The position numbers and the translations under genes are program-made. From Thermoanaerobacter wiegelii Rt8.B1 (GTDB lineage: Bacteria > Bacillota > Thermoanaerobacteria > Thermoanaerobacterales > Thermoanaerobacteraceae), in the NCBI RefSeq assembly GCF_000147695.2, contig NC_015958.1, positions 1,852,001 to 1,916,000 of the forward strand: a stretch of DNA of 64,000 nt, read 5' to 3'. Of this stretch, positions 34,347 through 44,006 are shown in pieces. Position 1 is the first letter of the stretch. Each line of letters opens with the position of its first letter. Under the pieces are notes generated by a model. It was not told where the DNA came from and did not search any database. It worked only from the letters and a program-made list of their open reading frames with translations.

Positions 34347-35759
34347 TCAAAAATTTAAATTTGTCTTGTCAGGAAAAGTAATAAGAATCAAATTTTCAAT
34401 TTCTTTGCTAAAACTCAAGAATCTTTCTGTAAATCCTGATTTACTAAAGATAATATAATACTCCTCGGCTTTATTTTTTGCATTTACTTTACTTGCTTTT
34501 TGCTTTAGAGAGTAGAACAAATCAATATCTACTTTAGAATTTGTATATTTGCATTCTCCATAGAGAAAAGAGCCAGTTGTTGTATCTATTCCTACAATAT
34601 CAATTTCATTATTTTTATCCCACCACTTTCCAATTTTGCTTATTTTCAAAGGTATATCTCCTTTTTGTGACAATTCCCAAACATATTCCTTGCAGATATC
34701 TTTATACACGTAGCTTATGTGCTCAGTTATAATTCTTTTCTTTATGTTTTCTAAAACAAATTCCACATTATCAAGTTCTAGTTGTTCCTTGAAAGTATAA
34801 ACAAATTTAAACCAGAAATTTAAAAAATTATCATTAATAAAATATAATCCTTTTTTGCTTTTTTCAGGATATTCTTCTGTTACAGGGGTTTCCCTCCGTA
34901 GTATATCCAAATCTATCAGTGTATTTATATATTTTGTCAGTCTTGTCTGAGGAACGGAAAGGGTTTGAGCTATTTGTTGAAGTTTATGGTTGCCCAAAGA
35001 AATACTCTTAATAAGAGAGAAATAAGTACCAATATCTTGAATCTCCCTTTCAAGCAAAAACAAAGGTTCTTCATATAAAAAACTTTGTTTATTCAGCATA
35101 TTCTCTTTTATAGCCTCAAAAATATTACCCTTGTAATTAAATACTTCCAAATACCTTGGAACTCCACCCAATATAGCATAAAGCCAGATAAGTTCATCCT
35201 CTGTCGACTGTGGGAAAAACTCTTTTAAATATTTAAATTTTAAGGGTTTTAATTTTATTTGACCAGTTCTCCTTCCATACAATGGGCTTGAATAATTTAG
35301 AACATGCTGTTCCATCATATTTACTAATGAACCGCAAACAATAAAAAAGATATTCTTTCCTTTTAACTTTTCATCCCATATCTTCTGCAAAATTGATGGA
35401 AAAGAGGGGTTTACTTTGCAAAGATATTGAAATTCATCAATAACTATGACCAGCTTTTCATTTTTTACGTTATCAGCTAAAAATTCAAAGATTTCATCCC
35501 ACATAATATTTTGGGCTTTTTCTAGTAAGCTATTATTAAAAAACTTTGCCGCCAAAATTTTAAAATTATTAATATTTTGACTCTCTATTTCTTCAGTTGC
35601 TAAAAAATATATAGCTTTTTTGTCTTTTATAAACTCCTTAATGAGTGCAGTTTTACCTACTCTTCGCCTTCCATAAATAACAACAAATGAAGACCCTTCT
35701 TTAGAGAATTGGGTTTCTAGAAATTGAATTTCAGCTTCTCTATTAACAAATTTTTTCAC
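34347..35759 (-). CDS. AAA ATPase of the archaeal-type/DUF234 family
   Basis: 470 residues. Walker A VIYGRRRVGKTALIKEF (about residue 30), Walker B LVIVIDEFQYL (about 115), then a winged-helix segment (IAQTLSVPQTRLTKYINTLI) and a C-terminal PD-(D/E)xK-like DUF234 nuclease domain with NEIDIVGID and YGECKYT. This is typical of the family often found as solitary ATPases in archaea and thermophiles; function unknown. GTG start after GAGGTG. A 13-bp-arm palindrome lies just upstream. Confidence 0.88.
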   Translation of the reverse strand: MKKFVNREAEIQFLETQFSKEGSSFVVIYGRRRVGKTALIKEFIKDKKAIYFLATEEIESQNINNFKILAAKFFNNSLLEKAQNIMWDEIFEFLADNVKNEKLVIVIDEFQYLCKVNPSFPSILQKIWDEKLKGKNIFFIVCGSLVNMMEQHVLNYSSPLYGRRTGQIKLKPLKFKYLKEFFPQSTEDELIWLYAILGGVPRYLEVFNYKGNIFEAIKENMLNKQSFLYEEPLFLLEREIQDIGTYFSLIKSISLGNHKLQQIAQTLSVPQTRLTKYINTLIDLDILRRETPVTEEYPEKSKKGLYFINDNFLNFWFKFVYTFKEQLELDNVEFVLENIKKRIITEHISYVYKDICKEYVWELSQKGDIPLKISKIGKWWDKNNEIDIVGIDTTTGSFLYGECKYTNSKVDIDLFYSLKQKASKVNAKNKAEEYYIIFSKSGFTERFLSFSKEIENLILITFPDKTNLNF

Positions 35760-35789
35760 AATTTTTCACCTCAATATTATTATACTACA

Positions 35790-35817
35790 AATTATTATAC
35801 TTAAAAGTATAATAATT
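35790..35817. promoter_or_regulatory. Palindrome upstream of the DUF234-type ATPase
   Basis: Perfect inverted repeat with 13-base arms AATTATTATACTT / AAGTATAATAATT and a 2-base centre, 30 bases before the ATPase start codon. A second ATTATTATACT lies at 35775-35785. The arms contain TATAAT on both strands, so it may be both operator and -10 region. No regulator is assigned. Confidence 0.5.
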
Positions 35818-36015
35818 AAGATATTACATATGAAAAGATATTTTTCAGTTTTTTATCTGGCATTGTTTTATATGTTTCATAAGTACCCCTTTGTAAAAGG
35901 TCTTCATCTTTTTACAATCAGCGTCCTTTATCATTCTTTTATAAATTCTATTATATTATAAATTACCATATTTTTACATAAAAATATGGTAGACTGATGA
36001 CAACCTTTCGTAAAT

Positions 36016-36219
36016 GAGATATTTTGCATAAGGAGCGACTTGTGACAAAGCGTCAACAAAGCTCAGCAAGGCCGAGGGTGGAGGCAGGGCCGTAGCCTTG
36101 TGATGGCGAAGGCGGGCACTAAGACAGGACGTCGAATGTGCCCGTAACCCTGCCGGAGCCCGAAGGTCGAGCTTAGTTTTGTCGCTTTGGAACACCGGAG
36201 TGACGATGCAAAATATCTC
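36016..36219 (+). ncRNA. GC-rich structured RNA element, copy C
   Basis: 204 bases bounded by a perfect 14-bp inverted repeat GAGATATTTTGCAT (36016-36029) and its complement (36206-36219). Inside are nested pairings: GACAAAGCG/CGCTTTGG, AGCTCAGC with GAGCTTAG, GGCAGGG/CCCTGCC and GGGCAC/GTGCCC. It aligns with copy A at 1960-2166 on the opposite strand, with compensatory differences in several stems. The left end follows ATGA, the insertion context reported for HEARO RNAs, which is suggestive only. No protein gene is recognisable within it. Confidence 0.65.
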
Positions 36220-36309
36220 CTTTAAACAAATATTTAAAAATAATAGACAAGAAAAAAACAATGTGATAATCTATAAAAAGAAAGTAAAAATCAATTTGGA
36301 GGGCTTTAA

Positions 36310-37668
36310 ATGAGTAAAATTTTTGATATTGATAGAAATGATGAATGCATTTGTGGAAGTGGGAAAAAATACAAAAAATGCTGTCTTCCTAACATAGAAA
36401 AAATGGAAAAAATCCTCTTAAAAGAAATAGAAAAAGAAGATGTATTTTTGCCTTATGACTATGAATTTATACGAATATTAAGTGTAATGTACGGAATTAA
36501 GCTAGATAGTAAAAGTGAAACTTTAAATTTAGAAAAATTAAAAGTGTTATTAATAGAATCATTGAGAGAAAGAAAACAACAACTAGAAAAACTTAATGAA
36601 GAAAATGAAGATGAAATAAGTGAAGAGTTATTTAGAAAAATTGTAAGTATATTCAGAAAAAATGAAGGATTGAAAGAATTAAGAATTCCGGTTAATATTA
36701 TAATAAACGTAGACCTTGATAATGAGGAAGAAATGGAAGGAGTTTTAGAAGAAATATCTAATATATCTTTTTTAGAAAACTATTTATTGGATCTAGCCTA
36801 TTCTCTACGTACAGAAAAATTTACCGAAGAAGAAATGAAAAATATCTTTATCTGGCTTTCGATAGCAGTCATAGATAAAACTTATAAGATATTTGCAACA
36901 CCTATCTTAGAAGCAACGGAATTTGACATTTTGGATGGAGAAGATGAATTAGAAAACGTTTTAAATGATGTAGAAAAATTACCTCAAGACTTAATAAATA
37001 AAAAAGTAATTGAAATATTCTATAAATATCCTATATTTGCCGAATATTTAAGTGCCAATATGCTTATGGAAATGGGAGATGATTTAAATTATATTTTAGA
37101 CCCTGAAATGGAAATTAAAATCCCATTTTATGTATTTTATGTTTTTTATTTAAAGTTCTTTGCAAAAGCTGTTGAATTCTTAAAAAAGAAAAACACAGAA
37201 CAACAAGAACTTTTTGATTCTATATTTGATGAAGTGGTAGATGAAATTTTTGATGAAGATATAGTTGCAGAAAAAGTGTATTTTTCTATATTAGACAAAA
37301 TAGTAAAAATAGAAAAAACTACAAAAGATGATGACCTCAAAAAAAAGTTCCAAAACATATTAGAATTTTTAGCTATACCAACAACTTTCCAGATCAATTT
37401 AATGAAGATAAGATTTGTTATATCCCTAGCCAACTATATTAATACTTTACCTCAAAGAATAGATGATAGCGATATGATTTTAGAAAATTTAGAACAGCTA
37501 TTATCAAGAAAATTTTTTAATGATTACATAGCCTATTTAGAGTCAAAGGATTTTGAAGAAGTACAATATTTAAAACATCTCTACGATAAAATTGAAGAGC
37601 AAAAGGCAATTATATATGATAATATAAATGCAATCGTAAATGCATTGGTCAATTGTATACATTATTGA
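36310..37668 (+). CDS. SEC-C motif protein with long helical body
   Basis: 452 residues. The N-terminal metal-binding SEC-C motif CICGSGKKYKKCC (residues 14-26) ligates zinc as in the SecA tail. The rest is Glu/Lys/Ile/Leu-rich helix with no enzyme motif visible. Such proteins are thought to bind ribosomes or partner proteins, but the role of this one is unknown. Good ribosome binding site TTGGAGGGCTTTAA. Followed by the SWIM-domain gene on the same strand. Confidence 0.85.
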   Translation: MSKIFDIDRNDECICGSGKKYKKCCLPNIEKMEKILLKEIEKEDVFLPYDYEFIRILSVMYGIKLDSKSETLNLEKLKVLLIESLRERKQQLEKLNEENEDEISEELFRKIVSIFRKNEGLKELRIPVNIIINVDLDNEEEMEGVLEEISNISFLENYLLDLAYSLRTEKFTEEEMKNIFIWLSIAVIDKTYKIFATPILEATEFDILDGEDELENVLNDVEKLPQDLINKKVIEIFYKYPIFAEYLSANMLMEMGDDLNYILDPEMEIKIPFYVFYVFYLKFFAKAVEFLKKKNTEQQELFDSIFDEVVDEIFDEDIVAEKVYFSILDKIVKIEKTTKDDDLKKKFQNILEFLAIPTTFQINLMKIRFVISLANYINTLPQRIDDSDMILENLEQLLSRKFFNDYIAYLESKDFEEVQYLKHLYDKIEEQKAIIYDNINAIVNALVNCIHY

Positions 37669-37777
37669 CCAAATAATAAAAGTGCAAAAAATTGTTTGCA
37701 TAGCTAATTAGTTTAGTGAGTGTTGCACAGTATTATTAAATGTTGTCTTTTTGAGAAAGAGTGGTGAGAAAGTATAA

Positions 37778-39453
37778 ATGACTATATATGATTTTGAAGA
37801 CTATATCGATGAAATAATTTTAGATAGAGGTTACGATTATTATGTTGGAGGAAACATAATAGACCTTTATAATCATGGAAAAAATGAATATATTTTTAAA
37901 ATTCAAGGTAGTGATGACTATGAGGTTATGGTAAAACTAGATGACAATGGAGAAATTCTCTATTCAGAATGTAATTGCCCATATGATTATGGTCCTGTAT
38001 GTAAACATCAGGTAGCCGCTTTTTATAAACTGGTTGAGATTTTTGGCAATCAAAACGAAGCTTCAAATGTACAAAAAAGAGCTAAAGAACAACAAGATAT
38101 AAAAGAAGTATTAGACAGTCTTTCAAAAGAAGAGTTAATAGATATCATAATGGATTTAATAGGAGACGATGAAACTTTAAAAAATAGGCTTGTCTTAAGA
38201 TATTCAAAGGTTGACAGTAAACAGGAACTTATAAGGTGCAGAAAACTAATAAATTCTATTGTTAGGAAATATAAGGACAGAGATGGTTTTATTTCCTATA
38301 ATGAAACATATGATTTTGTAAGTGAAATGGGAGATTTATTGTGGAAAGCCAGAGATACTGAAGATATATTTTTAGCATTGGATATTGCATTTTTAGTACT
38401 TGAAGAAGCGATACAGGCTTTTGAATACGCAGATGATTCGGGTGGAAGTATAGGCTTGTTGGCATCAGAAACCATAGAAGTTATAGGAGACATAGTATTC
38501 CGGAGCGAAAACCTAGATATAAATTTAAAAAGGAAATATTTAATAGGTTATTGACATTAAGTGAAAGTAAAATTTTTGATGAATGGGTAAGTTACAGAAT
38601 TGATATACTTCGGCTTTGTGCTGACTTTGTCGACATAGAGGAACTGAGAGATAAACTGGCATCGAAAATAGAATATCTTGTAAGTAATTGGTCTTCCGAA
38701 AATCGCTATGGAAAATATATTACTGAAAAATTACTTCAAATTCTTTTTGTGATAAAAGAGAGATATGGAAGTAGAGAAGAAGCAGAACAATTCGTACAAG
38801 AACATCTTGAATTTGACTTTTTTAAAGAAGTGTTTATTCAAAAGATTTTTAGAGAAAAAGACTATGAGAAAGTCATAGAGTTAGCTTTAAAGTGGGAGAT
38901 ACAAGACAGGCAATATCCTGGTTTAGTATCAAAATGGAAAAAGATGAGATATGAAGCCTATAAAAAGCTTTCATTAAAAGAAGAACAAATGAAATTGGCA
39001 AAAGAGCTTTTGTTTGATGGAAATTTTGAATACTTTCGAGAACTAAAGGAATTAATTACTGGCGATAAGGTAGAGTTTTACAATAATTTAAAACAAGAAT
39101 TAAAGAGCTATAAGGGATGGCATGGGAAAGATATTTATCTTAAGGTTATATTAGAAGAAAATGACTTAGATGAGCTTATGGAGTTTGTAAAAGAAAACCC
39201 ACTAAGAATAGAAGAATATGCAGATAAGCTAAAAGATAGATTTAAAGATGAAGTTATTGAAGTGTACAAAAAATATATAAAACTTGCTGCAAGCTCTTCA
39301 TCAAATAGAAAAGACTATCAAAAAGTATGTGGAATACTTAAAAGATATAAAAAAATAGCAGGAAAGCAAAGCCAAAAAGAAATTATAAATGAGCTAATGA
39401 GTTTATATAAAAAAAGACCAGCATTTATTGAGGAACTTAGCAAAATTAAGTAA
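37778..39453 (+). pseudogene. SWIM zinc-finger protein, split by a -1 shift at an A-run
   Basis: The first frame (258 codons) carries a SWIM zinc finger CNCPYDYGPVCKH (CxC...CxH, about residues 68-80) and ends ..NLKRKYLIGY at TGA 38552-38554. The second frame (300 codons, nominal TTG start overlapping that stop) is a helical repeat domain. Joining in the -1 frame at TTA-AAA-AGG (38525-38533) gives NLKKEIFNRLLTLSESKIFD, a smooth helix, and a protein of about 560 residues. SWIM proteins of this kind bind nucleic acid or protein. Two genuine overlapping genes are possible but less likely. Adjacent to the SEC-C gene. Confidence 0.75.
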
Positions 39454-39495
39454 GGCAGAAATCCATAATTATAATAATTCAATAAATAAACACAA

Positions 39496-39526
39496 CCCCA
39501 CTTTTTATATACAGCAAAAAGTGGGG
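39496..39526. terminator. Bidirectional terminator between SWIM and stalk-domain genes
   Basis: Stem CCCCACTTTTT/AAAAAGTGGGG (11 bp) with a 9-base loop and T-rich sequence on both strands. It sits between two convergent genes and can end both. Confidence 0.85.
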
Positions 39527-39565
39527 TAAAAAGGAAACAGAATGAATTTATATTATTCCTCTTTT

Positions 39566-40516
39566 TCAATCACCTATTGTTGCAATTTGTCCTTCTTGAT
39601 ACCAATCTACATTTTTGCCAAACAGTTGACTTATTGCTCTTAACGGAACCATAACTCTTCCATTAGTTTCAAACGCAGGAGCATTGATTGTTTCTTTTTG
39701 TCCATTAACTATTATTTGTGTAGTATTTATAGGCATATATATGTTTATATTACCTGTTTTAATGCTTACAGCTTGATTATGTTGATCCCAATTTATTGCT
39801 TTGCTATCAACACCAATGGCATTAGCCACTGCTCTTAAAGGAATGTACGTTCTTCCATTTTTGATTATCGGGTTTACATCTGACTTAATCTCGTTGCCAT
39901 TTACAAAAACATGTGGATTTTTATCTTTTTTAGCTTGATGATATAACTTTCCAAGTAGTTTGTAGTTATCTTTCGAATGTTTAAGTTTAAGAATTTTTGT
40001 TATTGTATTAATTGCTTCATCTATTTGTCCACTTTGTAAGTAATTTATAGCTTCTATCTTTAGTTCTGCAATTTGTGATTCTATGTTGTTACTTTGGTTA
40101 AGTATTTTAAGTTTTTGTTCGAGTTCTTTTATTTTATTTGATATTTGTAAAGCTTTCTCAAATTGATTTTTATCCAATGCAGTTTCTAACTCTTGTTCTA
40201 GTTTTTGAATTTGGTTGTTTACTTCATTAATCTTTTCAGTAGTTCCCTGATCTGACGATTGTGAACTCGAAGGTTCTGTTATGGTAGTGTTATCCATCGG
40301 TGAAGTTGTGGTAGTATCATTTGATGGTTGGCTGTATACCTGGTTGTATACAGTGCTATTTACGGTGTTATTATCTGATAATTGTGTATAACTAGTCATA
40401 TAGTTGTTTTGTAAAATACTTGTGGTATCATTAGCTAATGCAGCAACAGGAAAAATTGTCATGGACGAAACTAAAATCATTGATAAAATTTTTTTAAACA
40501 TTAAATCTCCCTCCAT
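39566..40516 (-). CDS. Copper-amine-oxidase-like stalk domain protein, secreted
   Basis: 316 residues. A signal peptide with hydrophobic core LSMILVSSMTIFPVAALA is followed by a Ser/Thr/Asn-rich segment (30-85), a coiled-coil/TPR-like helical part (90-195), and two copies of the copper amine oxidase N-terminal domain: GRTYIPLRAVANAIG and GRVMVPLRAISQLFG. In Firmicutes this domain marks extracellular surface proteins and has no oxidase activity. GGAGGGAGATTTA before the ATG. Monocistronic. Confidence 0.88.
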   Translation of the reverse strand: MEGDLMFKKILSMILVSSMTIFPVAALANDTTSILQNNYMTSYTQLSDNNTVNSTVYNQVYSQPSNDTTTTSPMDNTTITEPSSSQSSDQGTTEKINEVNNQIQKLEQELETALDKNQFEKALQISNKIKELEQKLKILNQSNNIESQIAELKIEAINYLQSGQIDEAINTITKILKLKHSKDNYKLLGKLYHQAKKDKNPHVFVNGNEIKSDVNPIIKNGRTYIPLRAVANAIGVDSKAINWDQHNQAVSIKTGNINIYMPINTTQIIVNGQKETINAPAFETNGRVMVPLRAISQLFGKNVDWYQEGQIATIGD

Positions 40517-40655
40517 TTTTATTTTTTATATTTTATTCGAAAGCATGCATAATTTTTAATGGGGTATTCTAAAAATAGTTCTTTTAGTTTTTACATATGC
40601 CAAAAACAGCAACATAGAAATTAAGAAATATTTAATCAATAGAGCTGTCCTTAAT

Positions 40656-41954
40656 TTAAATAAATGAATTTACAAATTGCCCTGATGGCAGCAACATTGA
40701 CCAGATTAAAGAAGTATCCAGCATTCCAAGTGAATTATAAAGCCCCATATAATTATTACCTATTGGCACCATTTCATTTGCATAGGCTGTGAGGGGGCTC
40801 TCAGCTATTTGCTCGGCAATTTGACCCACATTTACAGCTAGACCATTGTAACCAGCAAAAGCTGTTTGGACCGTATTAAAATTATTTTGCAGCGCATTGT
40901 TTAAGGTATTTTGATCTATAGAGAGAGTCATATCTGGATTTTGAGTAATTCCGATCGCTTGCAAATTTGCTGCTTGATATTCATAGCTTTGTACAAGTTC
41001 CGAAGTAACAATGGGACTTATATATTGCTGATTTTGATTTATATATGTTATTATTTTGTTGTATTCATTGACAAAATTATTGATACTGTTGCTTATAGCT
41101 TGTATATCATGTGTAACTGTAACAGTGACATTACTTACCGTTTTATTAAATGTTATGGCTAAATTGTTATTGTCAAGATAAATAGTATTTGATTGAGAGG
41201 TATTGCTTATACCATTAATAGCATAAGTTGCATTTGCTGCTGCCACTGATACTGTATTTGCACCGGTATAGGAAACTGCATTGCCAGTAACATCAGTCAA
41301 CGTAAATGCATTATTTGTTCCAGTACTATTTGCATTCAATACTAACTGGCTTGTACCAAGATACGGATCATTATTTACAATAGCTGTAATTCCTATGTTA
41401 GCAAAGTTAATTGCTTGAGCCATATTATTTAAAACAGTTTGATTTGTATCTCCTTGATTAACATTGAAGGATATATTATACTGCTTACCACCTACTTGTA
41501 CAGTAAAGCTGTAAGTCCCAGGTGTAAGGCTTGTAATGCTATTACTTGCTAAACTCGTTCCAATATTTTGTTGAGCCACGGCAAGCTGGTTTACAGAGAC
41601 ATTATAAGTAGAAGCAGTTGCACCCGCTTGAGCAGTCGCACTTATGGAATTTGGGTCACTGGATGTAGCAATCATCTGATTAAAGACACTATTTGGTGAT
41701 GTAAGTTGAAGTTGAGTTGCTGTCTCAGCTAGATTGTTTGCATAACTATTTAACATTACAAGAACATTAGTTATTTGCGTTGGCAATTGTTGATTCTCAT
41801 TATTTATATACATCGCTTGCTGTGCAATTTCAAATATATTACTTGGTGTAATATTTTGTATTGAAGTCAATGGATTGGTCATATTAAAAAGATAACTATA
41901 CTCACTGTAATAAGGATACATATACCAATAATTTGTATCAATGAGGCTTGCCAT
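40656..41954 (-). CDS. FliD-like (flagellar hook-associated protein 2) orphan protein
   Basis: 432 residues. TASTYNVSVNQLAVAQQN (about 112-130) matches the FliD N-terminal domain and ATYAINGISNTSQSNTIYLD plus NNLAITFN match the inner FliD domain; a C-terminal helical region contains INNFVNEYNKIITYIN. The N-terminal 90 residues are unlike usual FliD: Tyr-rich start, no flagellar neighbours. FliD caps the filament; this copy may cap another filament or be an adhesin, which is inference. Asn and Gln are strikingly abundant. Confidence 0.75.
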   Translation of the reverse strand: MASLIDTNYWYMYPYYSEYSYLFNMTNPLTSIQNITPSNIFEIAQQAMYINNENQQLPTQITNVLVMLNSYANNLAETATQLQLTSPNSVFNQMIATSSDPNSISATAQAGATASTYNVSVNQLAVAQQNIGTSLASNSITSLTPGTYSFTVQVGGKQYNISFNVNQGDTNQTVLNNMAQAINFANIGITAIVNNDPYLGTSQLVLNANSTGTNNAFTLTDVTGNAVSYTGANTVSVAAANATYAINGISNTSQSNTIYLDNNNLAITFNKTVSNVTVTVTHDIQAISNSINNFVNEYNKIITYINQNQQYISPIVTSELVQSYEYQAANLQAIGITQNPDMTLSIDQNTLNNALQNNFNTVQTAFAGYNGLAVNVGQIAEQIAESPLTAYANEMVPIGNNYMGLYNSLGMLDTSLIWSMLLPSGQFVNSFI

Positions 41955-42059
41955 ATTTTCACCCCTAATTCTCTTTTGTTTTTGTTTATTTTATTCATTG
42001 ACAAAACTTGCAAAAACTTTAGCTTAAATTTATTATATGATTAAACCATATTTCAGCAT

Positions 42060-42788
42060 CTACTCCGTAGGTAAATATTTTTTCATCATAGAAGACATAT
42101 CTTGAAAGCCATATCCACAAACGCCATTACGAGGAGAATTTGCAATGCCATTCGCAATTTTCTCTATCATTTCCTCATGATATAAATGTTCTTCTATACA
42201 ATTTTCACACAAAAATTCTCCACATTCATAGCAAAAATATTTAGCTTTTTCTTGACAATTATCGCAATAGTAAATCGGGGCAATATTTTGTGCCAAAACA
42301 ACTATTTTCTTTTTCTGTGGAAGTAATTGTCTTTTTAAAACTTTCAATTCCAAGTAAGTGGTTGAACCAAAGTCATACTTATAGTCAAATTTCATATTTT
42401 CCGTTATAACATTTTCTAATTTATAGTTCATACTTTTCGGTTTTGGCCCAAAAAAGAAAGGTTCATCTAACCACCCTTTCGGATCTATATCATATATTTC
42501 CCCATCAATTTTAAATTGGCTCAAATGTCCACAACATTCAAGCCAAAAATCACGCAAAAACTTGTCAATATCTCTTAAGGTGGCTTTTGTATCCACAGAA
42601 ACATATAGCCAATAAAGTGATGAATCATATTTAGGATATACGCTTAAAATAAAAACTTCCTTTTCTTTTATCCCTTCTTTATCTGACAGTTTTGAAAAAT
42701 ACTCTTTCATACTCTTACATGAAAGAATATGCCTCAATATTGAAGATTTTTCAAATTCCTTCTTACAAAAATAGCAAGTCCCTTTCAT
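42060..42788 (-). CDS. pRiA4b ORF-3-like protein with zinc-finger ends
   Basis: 242 residues. The N-terminal finger CYFCKKEF..HILSC, a central domain with LYVSVDTKATLRDIDKFLRD and MKFDYKYDFGSTTYLEL (the YDFGDxW-type signature of pRiA4b ORF-3/TnpR-like proteins), and a C-terminal Cys cluster CDNCQEKAKYFCYECGEFLC. Function unknown. The original family occurs on plasmids and IS elements, but no transposon is adjacent. Monocistronic. Confidence 0.75.
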   Translation of the reverse strand: MKGTCYFCKKEFEKSSILRHILSCKSMKEYFSKLSDKEGIKEKEVFILSVYPKYDSSLYWLYVSVDTKATLRDIDKFLRDFWLECCGHLSQFKIDGEIYDIDPKGWLDEPFFFGPKPKSMNYKLENVITENMKFDYKYDFGSTTYLELKVLKRQLLPQKKKIVVLAQNIAPIYYCDNCQEKAKYFCYECGEFLCENCIEEHLYHEEMIEKIANGIANSPRNGVCGYGFQDMSSMMKKYLPTE

Positions 42789-42881
42789 AAAAATCCTTCC
42801 TTTGCTAAAAAATTTTAAAATACTTTTTTCCTATGTTAATTTTATCATAAAAACTTTCTTCGTAATAAATACTCTTTCAAA

Positions 42882-44006
42882 TTAGTCCAGTCTCTTTCTA
42901 AATCTCAACATGGCCACTGTCAAAAGAAAAACTGACATAAGAGTAATTATCACTATTTGATGTACAAGAAGAGAAGCATCAATTCCCTTTATTATTATCC
43001 CTCTCAAAATAACTAGAAAATATGTAAGTGGAAAAATATCTCCAATTGCTCTTATGACAGTAGGCATTTGTTCCCTCGGAAATATAAAGCCTGACAATAT
43101 TATAGTGGGAAGCAGCACAAAAAATGCTCCTTGCATTGCTTGCGTTTGAGTCTGTGCAACTGTTGAAATAAGTATTCCTATTGCAAGAGCACAGGTTATA
43201 AAATCAAGTCCGAGAAGTAGTAATAAATACATATTCCCTCTTACAGGAACACCAAACCAATACATGCTAAGTCCTAAAACCATTAAAAAATCTGTGTAAC
43301 CAATTAGAATGTAAGGTAAAAGTTTCCCAAGCATTAGTTCTGAAGATTTTATAGGGGTTACAATCAATTGTTCTATTGTACCCCTTTCTTTTTCTCTCAC
43401 AAGTGTAAAAGCCGTCAATATTATGGTGATGTTTTGCATGATAAGACCTAAAAGCCCCGGAATTGTAAACACTTGCGTGTTGAGTTCTGGATTGTATTCT
43501 ACTTTTGTAGAAAGGTCTATTCCAATGGAAGGCATTTTCATGCCTTTGACTTTCAATTCTTTTTGCACAATATTGCTTGAAAACATTTGAGATACCATAA
43601 TACCACTTGATAAAGCAGTCCTTGCTGTTGTAGGATCAGACCCGTCAATTTTAAGTAACGGTCGTACGGTTTTAACTTTGTACTGTGAAAAATCCGGAGG
43701 TATGATAAGACCTGCTTTTACTTTTCCTTCATCCAGCAACCGATTTAACTCATCTATACTACTTACATAAAAATCTGGATTAAAATACAGAGAATTTTTG
43801 TAGGCTTCAATGTAGCTTCTGCTTTCATATGTCTTGCTTTGGTCAAAAACTGCCATAGGTATATGTTCAACTTCTGTCGCAACAGCATAACCAAAAAGCA
43901 AAAGCATTGTTATAGGCATAATAAAGGAAATGATTAAACTTATCCTGTCTCTTTTTATATGTATAATTTCTTTTTTAATAATTGCAAAAAGCCTAGTTTT
44001 ATTCAT
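42882..44006 (-). CDS. ABC-2 type transporter permease
   Basis: 374 residues. One N-terminal membrane segment (LIISFIMPITMLLLFGYA), a large extracellular domain (50-170) and five C-terminal segments; TLVREKERGTIEQLIVTPIK is the cytoplasmic coupling element of the ABC-2/YhhJ-YbhR family. With the ATPase and HlyD-like lipoprotein upstream it makes a drug-type exporter. Overlaps the ATPase gene by eight bases. Only one permease is encoded here, so it may form a homodimer. Confidence 0.92.
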   Translation of the reverse strand: MNKTRLFAIIKKEIIHIKRDRISLIISFIMPITMLLLFGYAVATEVEHIPMAVFDQSKTYESRSYIEAYKNSLYFNPDFYVSSIDELNRLLDEGKVKAGLIIPPDFSQYKVKTVRPLLKIDGSDPTTARTALSSGIMVSQMFSSNIVQKELKVKGMKMPSIGIDLSTKVEYNPELNTQVFTIPGLLGLIMQNITIILTAFTLVREKERGTIEQLIVTPIKSSELMLGKLLPYILIGYTDFLMVLGLSMYWFGVPVRGNMYLLLLLGLDFITCALAIGILISTVAQTQTQAMQGAFFVLLPTIILSGFIFPREQMPTVIRAIGDIFPLTYFLVILRGIIIKGIDASLLVHQIVIITLMSVFLLTVAMLRFRKRLD

